Assembly (NCBI GenBank): GCA_002840835.1
Contig: PHCQ01000021.1
Coordinates: 1 to 64,000 of the forward strand
Source of the DNA: Betaproteobacteria bacterium HGW-Betaproteobacteria-16
GTDB taxonomy: Bacteria > Pseudomonadota > Gammaproteobacteria > Burkholderiales > Burkholderiaceae_C
Length of the DNA stretch: 64,000 bases
Reading direction: 5' to 3'
Part shown: one piece after another, positions 33,991-41,799 of the stretch
Numbering within the stretch: the stretch's first letter is position 1
How the letters are laid out: every line of letters starts with the position of its first letter
Program-made: the position numbers and the translations under genes
Notes under the pieces: generated by a model
The model's database searches: none
What the model was told of the DNA's origin: nothing
What the model saw: only the letters and a program-made list of their open reading frames with translations

Positions 33991-35193
33991 ATGACAAACC
34001 CCACCCGCCGCCTGGCGGTCATCGCGCTCGCCTGCGCCGCTTCCCTTGCCGCTTCCGTTGCCACGGCCCAGGCCAGCAAGGGCGAAATCCGCATTGCCCA
34101 CGTGTATGACAAGACCGGCCCGCTGGAGGCGTATGCCAAGCAGACGCACACCGGCCTGATGATGGGGTTGAACTACGCCACCCAGGGCACCATGATGGTC
34201 AATGGCAAGAAGCTGGTGGTGATCGAGAAAGACAGCCAGTTCAAGCCCGACGTGGGCAAGGCGCAGCTCGCCGCAGCCTATGCTGACGACAAGGCCGACA
34301 TCGCCATTGGCCCGACCGGCTCCGGCGTGGCTCTTGCCATGCTGCCGGTGGCCGAGGAATACAAGAAGATCCTGCTGGTGGAGCCGGCCGTGGCCGATTC
34401 GATCACCGGCGACAAGTGGAACAAGTACATCTTCCGCACCGGTCGCAACAGCTCGCAAGATGCGATCTCCAATGCCGTGGCACTGGACAAGGCGGGCACC
34501 ACGATCGCCACCCTCGCGCAGGACTACGCGTTTGGCCGCGACGGCGTGAAGGCGTTCAAGGACGCCATCAAGAACGCGAAGCTGGTGCACGAGGAATACC
34601 TGCCCACCAACACCACCGACTTCACCGCCGGTGCCCAGCGCCTCATCGACAAGCTCAAGGACCAGCCCGGTCGCAAGGTGATCTTCATCATCTGGGCTGG
34701 AGCGGGCAACCCGTTCAAGATCGCTGATCTGGATCTCAAGCGCTACAACATCGAGATCGCCACCGGCGGCAACATCCTGCCTGCCATGACGGCGTACAAG
34801 CAGTTCCCGGGCATGGAGGGCGCGAGCTACTACTACTTCGGCCTGCCCAAGAACGCGGTCAACGATGCCATGGTGGCCGAGCACTACAAGCAGTTCAAGG
34901 CACCGCCTGACTTCTTCACCGCAGGCGGTTTCTCTGCTGCCATGGCGGTGGTCACGGCACTGAAGAAGACCGGTGGCGACACCAACACCAACAAGCTCAT
35001 CCAGACCATGGAAGGCATGAGCTTCGACACGCCCAAGGGCACCATGACCTTCCGCAAGGAAGACCACCAGGCCATGCAGAGCATGTACCACTTCAAGATC
35101 AAGGTCGACCCGGCGTTCGCCTGGGGCGTGCCGGAACTGGTGCGCGAGATCAAGCCTGAAGACATGGACGTTCCGATCCGGAACAAGCGCTGA
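33991..35193 (+). CDS. ABC transporter periplasmic substrate-binding protein (Peripla_BP_6/branched-chain amino acid type)
   Basis: A signal peptide (LAVIALACAASLAASVATAQA) precedes a type I periplasmic binding protein of 400 residues in all. The start of the mature domain reads GEIRIAHVYDKTGPLEAYAKQTHTGL. Later motifs include IEKDSQFKPDVGKAQLAAAY, IAIGPTGSGVALAMLPVAEEY and YAFGRDGVKAFKDAIKNA, as in LivJ/AmiC/UrtA-like proteins. It has a good AGGAG ribosome site and is the first gene after the sigma-54 promoter. Its permeases and ATPases lie downstream, beyond a PHB depolymerase gene. The ligand is not recognisable from sequence; 3-hydroxybutyrate or an oligomer is the context-based guess. 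Confidence 0.92.
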   Translation: MTNPTRRLAVIALACAASLAASVATAQASKGEIRIAHVYDKTGPLEAYAKQTHTGLMMGLNYATQGTMMVNGKKLVVIEKDSQFKPDVGKAQLAAAYADDKADIAIGPTGSGVALAMLPVAEEYKKILLVEPAVADSITGDKWNKYIFRTGRNSSQDAISNAVALDKAGTTIATLAQDYAFGRDGVKAFKDAIKNAKLVHEEYLPTNTTDFTAGAQRLIDKLKDQPGRKVIFIIWAGAGNPFKIADLDLKRYNIEIATGGNILPAMTAYKQFPGMEGASYYYFGLPKNAVNDAMVAEHYKQFKAPPDFFTAGGFSAAMAVVTALKKTGGDTNTNKLIQTMEGMSFDTPKGTMTFRKEDHQAMQSMYHFKIKVDPAFAWGVPELVREIKPEDMDVPIRNKR

Positions 35194-35202
35194 AAGCGCT
35201 TG

Positions 35203-35312
35203 ACCCCCTGCGCCGCTGACGCGGCTTCCCCCTGAAAGGGGGACAACACGTGCGGCCCGGCAGAGCCGGTTCCGCCGTGTTCCTGGTTGGGTGCATTGCG
35301 CTCCGACCAGCT
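35203..35312 (+). repeat. GC-rich intergenic repeat element, copy C
   Basis: It starts about ten bases after the binding-protein stop. It reads CCCCCTGCGCCGCTGACGCGG, a CCCCCTGAAAGGGGG hairpin core, GCGGCCCGGCAGAGCCGGTTCC, and a tail containing GTGTTCCTGGTTGGGTGCATTGCGCTCCG that matches copy B. It lies inside the presumed operon between the binding protein and the depolymerase, so it may lower read-through or protect the upstream mRNA. Confidence 0.8.
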
Positions 35313-35391
35313 CGTTTCTGCTCGCCAAGGAACCCCTGGAAACACAGGGGCCGGAGATGTTTCGTCCGAAAACACCCCAGGAGACAAACCC

Positions 35392-36906
35392 ATGAGCTTC
35401 CAGCCGCTTCGTTCGCTTGCCGCTTTCGCTACGCTCACTGCGATTTCCGCCAGCACGGCATTCGCTGCCATCAACCTTCCCGCCTACAACGTGGACACCA
35501 GCCAGACCACGGTATCCGGCCTGTCTTCTGGTGGCTTCATGGCCAACCAGCTGGGTATTGCGTATTCCTCGCTGTTCAAGGGTGTGGGCGTTTTTGCCGC
35601 CGGGCCATACATGTGTGCGGGCCTGAGCAACTACACCTCGTGCATGTACAACGCCAGCATTTCCAGCACGGCATTGGCGAACATGCAGAACCGCATCGAC
35701 ACCTGGAGCGCCAGCGGGGCCATCGACAACAAAGCCAACATCGCGGGGCAGAAGGTGTACCTGTTCATCGGCACCAGCGACTACACCGTGGGTCAGAACC
35801 CCACCACCGCGCTCAAGACGCAGTACACCAACAACGGCGTTCCTGCGGCCAACCTGGAGCACGTGGTGCGCAGCGGTGCGGCCCACACCTTCCCCACGGA
35901 CTTCGACAGCACCGGCAACAACGGCTGCGGCAGTGCCGCATCGCCCTACATCAGCAACTGCAGTTACGACGGCGCCAAGGCAGTTCTGCAGAAGTTCTAC
36001 GGCACGCTGAACCCGCGCAACAACGCGCCAGCGGCGGGCAACTACATCGAGTTCAACCAAACGCAGTTCACCACCAACCCCGGCATGGCTTCGACTGGCT
36101 GGGCTTACGTGCCGGCGAACTGTGCCAGCGGCAGCCAGTGCAAGGTGCACGTGGCGTTGCACGGCTGCCAGCAGAGCACCGACAAGATCGGTGACAAGTT
36201 CGTCAAGAACACGGGCTACAGCCGCTGGGCCGACACCAACAGCATCATCGTGCTGTTCCCCCAGACCAAAACCGACAACACCAGCCGCCAGACCGCTGCC
36301 AGCGGCTCGCTGGCCAACCCCAACGCCTGCTGGGACTGGATCGGCTGGTACGGCGGCAACTTCGCGCAGAAGGCCGGCACGCAGATGGCCGCCATCAAGG
36401 CGATGGTGGAACGCGTGTCTTCCGGCGCAGGCTCCGGCGGCGGTGGCACACCGGCCTTGCCTGCCCCCACCGGCGTGACCACCTCCAACCCCACCAACAC
36501 CAGCATGACGGTGACCTGGAACGCAGTGAGCGGTGCCGACAGCTACAACGTCTACCGCAACGCCAACAAGACCAATGCATTGCCGGTCATGGGCACCAGC
36601 TTCACCGACACCGGCCTTGCCGCTGCCACGCAGTACAGCTGGACGGTGCGCGCGGCCGATGAAAACGGCATCGAGGGTGCCGTGTCGGTGGCCGCCACCG
36701 GCACCACCACCGGCAGTGCGCCACCGCCTGCCACCTGCTACACGGCCAGCAACTATGCCCACACCACGGCGGGCCGTGCCTACCAGTCCGGTGGCTACAC
36801 CTACGCCAACGGGTCCAACCAGAACATGGGCCTGTGGAACATCTTCATCACCCGAACCTTGAAGATGACCGGCACCAATCACTACGTCATCGGCACCTGC
36901 CCTTGA
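35392..36906 (+). CDS. phaZ: Extracellular poly(3-hydroxybutyrate) depolymerase, type 2 catalytic domain with fibronectin III linker
   Basis: A signal peptide (residues 1-25, ending ...STAFA) precedes the catalytic domain. The lipase box GLSSG (43-47, nucleophile Ser45) lies near the N-terminus, ahead of the oxyanion segment VALHGCQQ (254-261); this order defines type 2 catalytic domains. Asp130 (FIGTSDYT) and His165 (SGAAHTFPTD) complete the likely triad. A Gly-rich hinge near 345-353 leads to a fibronectin type III domain (~355-440). A C-terminal ~60-residue domain with two cysteines resembles a polymer-binding module. The length is 504. The ATG at 35392 has a GGAGAC ribosome site. It sits between a binding protein and ABC genes, which is unusual for a depolymerase. 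Confidence 0.92.
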   Translation: MSFQPLRSLAAFATLTAISASTAFAAINLPAYNVDTSQTTVSGLSSGGFMANQLGIAYSSLFKGVGVFAAGPYMCAGLSNYTSCMYNASISSTALANMQNRIDTWSASGAIDNKANIAGQKVYLFIGTSDYTVGQNPTTALKTQYTNNGVPAANLEHVVRSGAAHTFPTDFDSTGNNGCGSAASPYISNCSYDGAKAVLQKFYGTLNPRNNAPAAGNYIEFNQTQFTTNPGMASTGWAYVPANCASGSQCKVHVALHGCQQSTDKIGDKFVKNTGYSRWADTNSIIVLFPQTKTDNTSRQTAASGSLANPNACWDWIGWYGGNFAQKAGTQMAAIKAMVERVSSGAGSGGGGTPALPAPTGVTTSNPTNTSMTVTWNAVSGADSYNVYRNANKTNALPVMGTSFTDTGLAAATQYSWTVRAADENGIEGAVSVAATGTTTGSAPPPATCYTASNYAHTTAGRAYQSGGYTYANGSNQNMGLWNIFITRTLKMTGTNHYVIGTCP

Positions 36907-36940
36907 TGAAAGCCCGAGACACCGAACCCGCCAGGAGACC

Positions 36941-37708
36941 ATGAGCTTGTTATCCACCCAGAACCTGACCGTGCGCTTCGGCGGACACGTGGCGGTCAAC
37001 AACGTGACCTGTGCTTTCGAGCCCGGCACGCTGACCGCCATCGTGGGCCCCAATGGTGCCGGCAAGACCACGTATTTCAACTTGATCTCCGGGCAGATCA
37101 AGGCCAGTGCCGGCAGCGTGAAGCTGGGTGGCAGGGACATCTCCGCTTTGGGCGCGCCTGCGCGTGCGCAGGCCGGTCTGGGTCGGGCGTTTCAGCTCAC
37201 CAACCTGTTTCCCAACCTCACGGTACGCGAGAACGTGCGGCTGGCGGTGCAGGCGAGGGCGGGTGCGGGTCTGAACCTGTGGCGCATCTGGAGCGACCGG
37301 CGCGATCTGACCGAGAAAGCAGACGCCGTGCTGGAGGCGGTGGCTTTGTCGGACCGGCGCGATGCCCTCGCATCCAGCCTGCCGCACGGCGACCAGCGCA
37401 AGCTGGAGGTGGGCATCCTTATGGCGCTGGAGCCTCAGGTGTTCATGTTCGACGAACCCACTGCCGGCATGAGCGTGGACGAAGCGCCGGTGATCCTGAA
37501 CCTGATCCGGCAACTCAAAGCCGACAGGACCAAGACCATCCTGCTGGTGGAACACAAGATGGACGTGGTGCGCGAACTCTCGGACCGCATCATCGTGTTG
37601 CACAACGGCGAACTGGTGGCCGACGGCGAGCCGGCCGCGGTGATTGCCTCGCCTGTGGTGCAGCAGGCCTACCTGGGCATCAACCCTGAAGAAGAGGTGA
37701 CCGCATGA
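36941..37708 (+). CDS. livG: ABC transporter ATP-binding protein (LivG-like)
   Basis: This is a 255-residue HAAT-family ATPase with Walker A GPNGAGKTTYF, Q-loop region GRAFQLTNLFPNLTVRENV, a variant signature LPHGDQRKLEVGILMAL, and Walker B VFMFDEPTAGMS. The C-terminal LGINPEEE ending is usual for LivG. It energises uptake together with LivF. An AGGAG ribosome site precedes the ATG, 34 bp after the depolymerase. The gene symbol reflects the family; the substrate need not be leucine-type amino acids. Confidence 0.93.
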   Translation: MSLLSTQNLTVRFGGHVAVNNVTCAFEPGTLTAIVGPNGAGKTTYFNLISGQIKASAGSVKLGGRDISALGAPARAQAGLGRAFQLTNLFPNLTVRENVRLAVQARAGAGLNLWRIWSDRRDLTEKADAVLEAVALSDRRDALASSLPHGDQRKLEVGILMALEPQVFMFDEPTAGMSVDEAPVILNLIRQLKADRTKTILLVEHKMDVVRELSDRIIVLHNGELVADGEPAAVIASPVVQQAYLGINPEEEVTA

Positions 37709-38439
37709 GCGATCTGCTGACGCTGAAGGATGTGCACACGCACATTGCCGCGTACCACATCCTCCACGGCGTGGACCTTGTGGTGCCGGCCAACCAGCTC
37801 ACCATGCTGCTCGGCCGCAACGGCGCCGGCAAGACCACCACGCTGCGCACCATCATGGGCCTGTGGCATGCCAGCCAGGGCAGCGTCACGCTGGACGGGC
37901 AAGACATCACGCAGAAGCCCACGCCGGACATTGCGCAGTCGGGCGTGGCCTATGTGCCGGAAAGCATGGGCATCTTCTCTGACCTTTCTGTGCGCGAGAA
38001 CATGCTGCTGGCCGCCCGTGGCGCACGCAAGCTCGACGACATCGACACCGATCGGCTGGAGTGGATCTTCGGCCTGTTCCCCGCCATGAAAAAATTCTGG
38101 CTGCACCCGGCGGGCAAGCTCAGCGGCGGACAGAAGCAGATGCTGGCGGTGTCGCGCGCCATCATCGAGCCGCGCAAGCTGCTGCTGATCGACGAGCCCA
38201 GCAAGGGTCTGGCGCCGGCCATCATCCAGAACATGATCGAGGCGTTCCGCCAGCTCAAGGCGGCGAACACCACCATTCTGCTGGTGGAGCAGAACTTCAA
38301 CTTCGCCCGTCAGCTCGGCGATTCGGTGGCCGTGATGGACGACGGCCGCGTGGTGCACAGCGGCTCCATGGCCGAGCTGGCCGCCGACGAAGCGCTGCAA
38401 GCCAGGCTGCTGGGCCTGAGCCTGGGAGCGCACCAATGA
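37705..38439 (+). CDS. livF: ABC transporter ATP-binding protein (LivF-like)
   Basis: The 244-residue ATPase contains Walker A GRNGAGKTTTLRTIMG, signature LSGGQKQMLAVSRAI, Walker B LLLIDEPSKGLAP and the H-loop region ILLVEQNFNFA. The VPESMGIFSDLSVRENMLL segment is typical of LivF. Its ATG overlaps the livG stop (ATGA), which implies coupled translation of the heterodimeric ATPase pair. Confidence 0.93.
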   Translation: MSDLLTLKDVHTHIAAYHILHGVDLVVPANQLTMLLGRNGAGKTTTLRTIMGLWHASQGSVTLDGQDITQKPTPDIAQSGVAYVPESMGIFSDLSVRENMLLAARGARKLDDIDTDRLEWIFGLFPAMKKFWLHPAGKLSGGQKQMLAVSRAIIEPRKLLLIDEPSKGLAPAIIQNMIEAFRQLKAANTTILLVEQNFNFARQLGDSVAVMDDGRVVHSGSMAELAADEALQARLLGLSLGAHQ

Positions 38440-38479
38440 ACCCACACACCATGCACGCCCAGGAATCAGGAGACACCGC

Positions 38480-39466
38480 GTGATCGCACTCAAGGAACTC
38501 GACTGGAAGCCCATGGCACTGGTGCCGGCGCTGGCACTCATTGCGCTTCCGCTGACCGGCAGCCCGTCCACCTGGCTCACGCTCACAGTGGCGGGGCTGG
38601 CCATGGGCATGATCGTCTTCATCATCGCTTCCGGCCTCACGCTGGTGTTTGGCTTGATGGACGTGCTGAACTTCGGCCACGGCGTGTTCATTGCGCTGGG
38701 CGCCTTTGTGGCCACCACGGTACTGGGCACCATGGGCGGCTTCACCACCAGCGACAGCCTCTGGCTCAACCTCATGGCGCTGTTCCCTGCCATGCTGGTG
38801 GCCATGGCGGTGGCGGGTGCCATCGGGCTGGTGTTCGAGCGCTTCATCATCCGCCCGGTGTACGGCATGCACCTCAAGCAGATCCTGATCACCATGGGCG
38901 GCATGATCATTGGCGAAGAACTCATCAAGGTGTTCTGGGGGCCTGAGCAGATTCCGCTGCCTTTGCCCGAAGCGCTGCGCGGCTCCATCCTGCTGGGCGA
39001 CGCGGCCGTGGCCAAGTACCGGCTGCTGGCCGTGATCGTGGGCGCTGCGGTGTTTGCCGCCATGGTGTGGACGCTCAACAGCACCAAGGTGGGTTTGCTG
39101 ATCCGTGCCGGCGTGCAGGATCGCGAAATGGTCGAGTCCCTGGGCTACCGCATCAAGCGCCTGTTCGTGGGCGTGTTTGTGGTGGGATCGGCGCTGGCCG
39201 GCCTGGGCGGCGTGATGTGGGGGCTGTACCAGGAGTCGGTGATTCCGCAGATGGGCCACCAGGTCAACGTGCTGATCTTCATCGTGATCATCATCGGTGG
39301 CCTGGGCTCCACGCTGGGTGCGCTCATTGGTGCGCTGCTGGTGGGGCTGATGGCCAACTACACCGGTTTCCTGGTGCCCAAGGTGGCGCTGTTCTCCAAC
39401 ATCGCGCTGATGGTCGCCATTCTGTTGTGGCGGCCGCAGGGTGTTTACCCCGTCACGAGTCGATGA
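38480..39466 (+). CDS. livH: ABC transporter permease (LivH-like)
   Basis: This 328-residue hydrophobic protein has about eight membrane helices. Family motifs include IASGLTLVFGLMDVLNFGHGVFIALGAF near the N-terminus and RAGVQDREMVESLGYRIKRLFVGVF, the cytoplasmic EAA-like coupling loop. It ends with GGLGSTLGALIGALLVGL and LLWRPQGVYP. The start is GTG with AGGAG upstream. Repeat copy D follows the stop directly. Confidence 0.92.
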   Translation: MIALKELDWKPMALVPALALIALPLTGSPSTWLTLTVAGLAMGMIVFIIASGLTLVFGLMDVLNFGHGVFIALGAFVATTVLGTMGGFTTSDSLWLNLMALFPAMLVAMAVAGAIGLVFERFIIRPVYGMHLKQILITMGGMIIGEELIKVFWGPEQIPLPLPEALRGSILLGDAAVAKYRLLAVIVGAAVFAAMVWTLNSTKVGLLIRAGVQDREMVESLGYRIKRLFVGVFVVGSALAGLGGVMWGLYQESVIPQMGHQVNVLIFIVIIIGGLGSTLGALIGALLVGLMANYTGFLVPKVALFSNIALMVAILLWRPQGVYPVTSR

Positions 39467-39533
39467 CACCCCCCCGCGCCGCCTTCGGCGTCACCCCCCA
39501 GGGGGCGCAGCCCTTGGACCGGCGGAGCCGGAT
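39467..39533 (+). repeat. GC-rich intergenic repeat element, copy D
   Basis: It begins immediately after the livH stop: CCCCCCCGCGCCGCCTTCGGCGTC, hairpin core CCCCCCAGGGGG, then GGACCGGCGGAGCCGG. The 3' tail found in copies B and C is not conserved here. It lies within the transport operon, between the two permease genes. Confidence 0.78.
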
Positions 39534-39601
39534 CTTCGGCTGCTGCTGGATGGCGGGTTCGCGTTCGACGCGGGTTGGCATCCATATCCAAGAGGTTTTT
39601 C

Positions 39602-40753
39602 ATGTTGAGTAGATTGCTTTCCAACGACCTTCCGCGCAGCCGCTGGCTGGTCGCGCTGCTGGTGGTGCTGTTCCTGGGGCTGGCGTTCGCGCCGTTCCTT
39701 TTTCCGGGTGTGAAGGCGCTGAATGTGGCGGCCAAGGTGCTGATCTTCATTGCGCTGGTGGCGAGCTTCGACCTGCTGCTGGGCTACACCGGCATCGTGA
39801 GTTTTGCGCACACCATGTTCTTCGGCATTGGCGCTTATGGCGTGGCCATTTCGCTCAGTGCGGCCGACTCGCCTACCTGGACCGCGCTCATCACCGGTGT
39901 GCTCGCCGCACTGGTGGTGTCCTTGGTGCTGTCGCTGGTGATCGGGCTGTTCTCTCTTCGGGTCAAGGCCATCTTTTTCGCCATGATCACGCTGGCAGTG
40001 GCCACGGCCTTTCTCACGCTGGCTTCGCAGCTCTCTGAGTTCACCGGTGGCGAAGACGGGCTCACATTCCGGGTGCCCGAGTTGCTGCAGCCCGGCTTCT
40101 CACTGCGCGAGGAACCCCTGATCACCCCGCTGGGCGAGGTGGATCTGAACGGGCGCTTCATCAGCTACTACCTGATCTTTGTTTCCGTGATCGCCATCTT
40201 CCTCACGTTGCTGCGCATCGTGAACTCGCCGTTCGGACGCGTGCTGCAGGCCATTCGCGAAAACGATTTCCGCGCCGAGGCACTGGGCTACCGCACGGTG
40301 ATCTACCGCACGCTGTCCAACGTGCTGTCGGCCAGCTTTGCCACGCTGGCGGGGTGCCTGCTGGCGATCTGGCTGCGCTACAACGGCCCAGACACCTCGC
40401 TGTCGTTCGAGATCATGCTGGACATCCTGCTCATCGTCGTGATCGGTGGCATGGGCACGATGTACGGCGCGGTGATTGGCAGCGTGCTGTTTGTGCTCGC
40501 GCAAAGCTACTTGCAGGATCTGTTGCGCGCAGCTGGCAACGCGACCGAGGGCATCCCGCTGCTGCCCGCATTGCTCACCCCGGACCGGTGGCTCCTGTGG
40601 ATGGGCGTGCTGTTCGTGCTGTCGGTGTACCACTTTCCCACGGGCATCGTGGGTCGGTTGAGGGAGCGAACCGCCAGAGCGCTGCGTTCCTTGCAAGCCC
40701 CTGGTAGCGGAAATGCCGGCAACACCCACCCGAGGCAGCCAGCCGCACGGTGA
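39602..40753 (+). CDS. livM: ABC transporter permease (LivM-like)
   Basis: This 383-residue permease has about ten membrane helices. It includes SFDLLLGYTGIVSFAHTMFFGIGAYG (the LivM GYxGxxSxxH segment), FGRVLQAIRENDFRAEALGY (coupling loop) and IGGMGTMYGAVIGSVLFV. The ATG at 39602 has an AGAGG ribosome site. It would form the membrane channel with LivH. The C-terminal ~20 residues are hydrophilic. Confidence 0.93.
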   Translation: MLSRLLSNDLPRSRWLVALLVVLFLGLAFAPFLFPGVKALNVAAKVLIFIALVASFDLLLGYTGIVSFAHTMFFGIGAYGVAISLSAADSPTWTALITGVLAALVVSLVLSLVIGLFSLRVKAIFFAMITLAVATAFLTLASQLSEFTGGEDGLTFRVPELLQPGFSLREEPLITPLGEVDLNGRFISYYLIFVSVIAIFLTLLRIVNSPFGRVLQAIRENDFRAEALGYRTVIYRTLSNVLSASFATLAGCLLAIWLRYNGPDTSLSFEIMLDILLIVVIGGMGTMYGAVIGSVLFVLAQSYLQDLLRAAGNATEGIPLLPALLTPDRWLLWMGVLFVLSVYHFPTGIVGRLRERTARALRSLQAPGSGNAGNTHPRQPAAR

Positions 40754-40803
40754 TCTTGAACGGCCCCAGTTTGCCAGGCACCATAAAACCTCAGCAGGTC
40801 CCT

Positions 40804-41742
40804 ATGAACACTTCAGCCATAGTCCAATCGCGCTACCTTGCTTGCGAAGGTCGCGAAATCCACTTCATGGACTGGGCGCCCGCCACCCCCAACGGATCGA
40901 CCGTGGTGGCCTGGCACGGCCTGGCACGCACCGGGCGCGACATGGATCCTTTGGCTGCCCATCTTGCAGCGCTCGGCTACCGGGTGATTTGTCCCGACAC
41001 CATCGGGCGCGGGTTGAGCCAGTGGAGCCCGGACCCGCAAGCCGAATACTGTCTGGACTTCTACGCCCGCATTGCCACGGCCCTGGTGGACCAGTTGAAG
41101 CTGGACCGATTTTTATGGGTGGGCACATCGATGGGTGGCGCCATCGGCATGGTGTGCGCTGCCGGTCCATTGCATGGTCGCATCCAGCGGCTGGTGCTCA
41201 ACGACATTGGCCCCAAACTGGCCGACGCGGCGGTTGAGCGCATCCGCAGCTATGCCGGGCATCCGGCCGCGTTTGCCACGGTCGGTGAGCTGGAGCAGTA
41301 CTTTCGCACCGTGTACAAGCCCTACGGATTTCTCACCGATGCGCAGTGGACCCTGCTCACCGAAAGTTCCGCCCGCCGCCTGCCCGACGGCCGTGTGACA
41401 CCTCACTACGACCCGGCCATGGTGCAGCAGTTCGTGCATCACCCGGCCGATTACGACCTGTGGGACACCTACGACCGCATCGATGTGCCGGTACTGTGCC
41501 TGCGCGGTGCCGAATCCGATCTGCTGTTGTCAGACACCGCCGAGGCCATGCGCGACAGGGGTCCGCGTGCGCTGGTGGTGACCATTGCAGGTTGTGGGCA
41601 CGCGCCAGCGCTCAATGTGCCCGAACAGCTGGATCTGGTGCAGCGCTTCCTGGCGGACGGGCAGGTCCAGCCTGCCGAGTTGCATGCCTTGCTGGCACAG
41701 GGCGCTTCGCCCGGCGAGCGTCCTTCATCGATCGGTCACTGA
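40804..41742 (+). CDS. Alpha/beta hydrolase
   Basis: The 312-residue protein has the alpha/beta-hydrolase nucleophile elbow GTSMGG (Ser at about residue 109), the oxyanion HGLARTGRD segment, a catalytic Asp in LRGAESD and His in GCGHAP. No signal peptide is visible, so it is probably cytoplasmic. It follows livM by 50 bp as the last gene of the sigma-54-headed run. By position it could cleave imported hydroxyalkanoate oligomers or another ester, but its sequence only supports a general hydrolase. Confidence 0.88.
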   Translation: MNTSAIVQSRYLACEGREIHFMDWAPATPNGSTVVAWHGLARTGRDMDPLAAHLAALGYRVICPDTIGRGLSQWSPDPQAEYCLDFYARIATALVDQLKLDRFLWVGTSMGGAIGMVCAAGPLHGRIQRLVLNDIGPKLADAAVERIRSYAGHPAAFATVGELEQYFRTVYKPYGFLTDAQWTLLTESSARRLPDGRVTPHYDPAMVQQFVHHPADYDLWDTYDRIDVPVLCLRGAESDLLLSDTAEAMRDRGPRALVVTIAGCGHAPALNVPEQLDLVQRFLADGQVQPAELHALLAQGASPGERPSSIGH

Positions 41743-41774
41743 ACAGCAACTGAGTGGAATGGGATGAGCTGGTT

Positions 41775-41799
41775 GGACTGAGCGAAACACGCTCAGTCC
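41775..41799. terminator. Bidirectional hairpin between the hydrolase gene and hemH
   Basis: GGACTGAGCG and CGCTCAGTCC form a perfect 10-bp stem with an AAACA loop. The hemH stop codon lies inside the stem. There is no long T-run, so efficiency is uncertain, but the position between convergent genes fits a shared terminator. Confidence 0.6.

Noticed and set aside
35282-35299. Second sigma-54-like promoter directly before the PHB depolymerase
   Set aside because: The TGG and TTGC elements are one base too far apart, and the sequence is part of the tail of repeat copy C, which also occurs at copy B.
33814-37140. Very long open frame (over 1100 codons) on the minus strand opposite the binding-protein and depolymerase genes
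   Set aside because: It is an antisense by-product of high GC codon bias. The plus-strand genes have signal peptides, catalytic motifs and ribosome sites, while the antisense translation is a Gly/Val/His-rich text with no family features.
33991-40753. Urea (Urt) or leucine (Liv) transporter identity
   Set aside because: The genes belong to the same broad HAAT family, but no urease or amino-acid genes are near. The embedded PHB depolymerase makes a different ligand more likely. Liv symbols are used only as family names.
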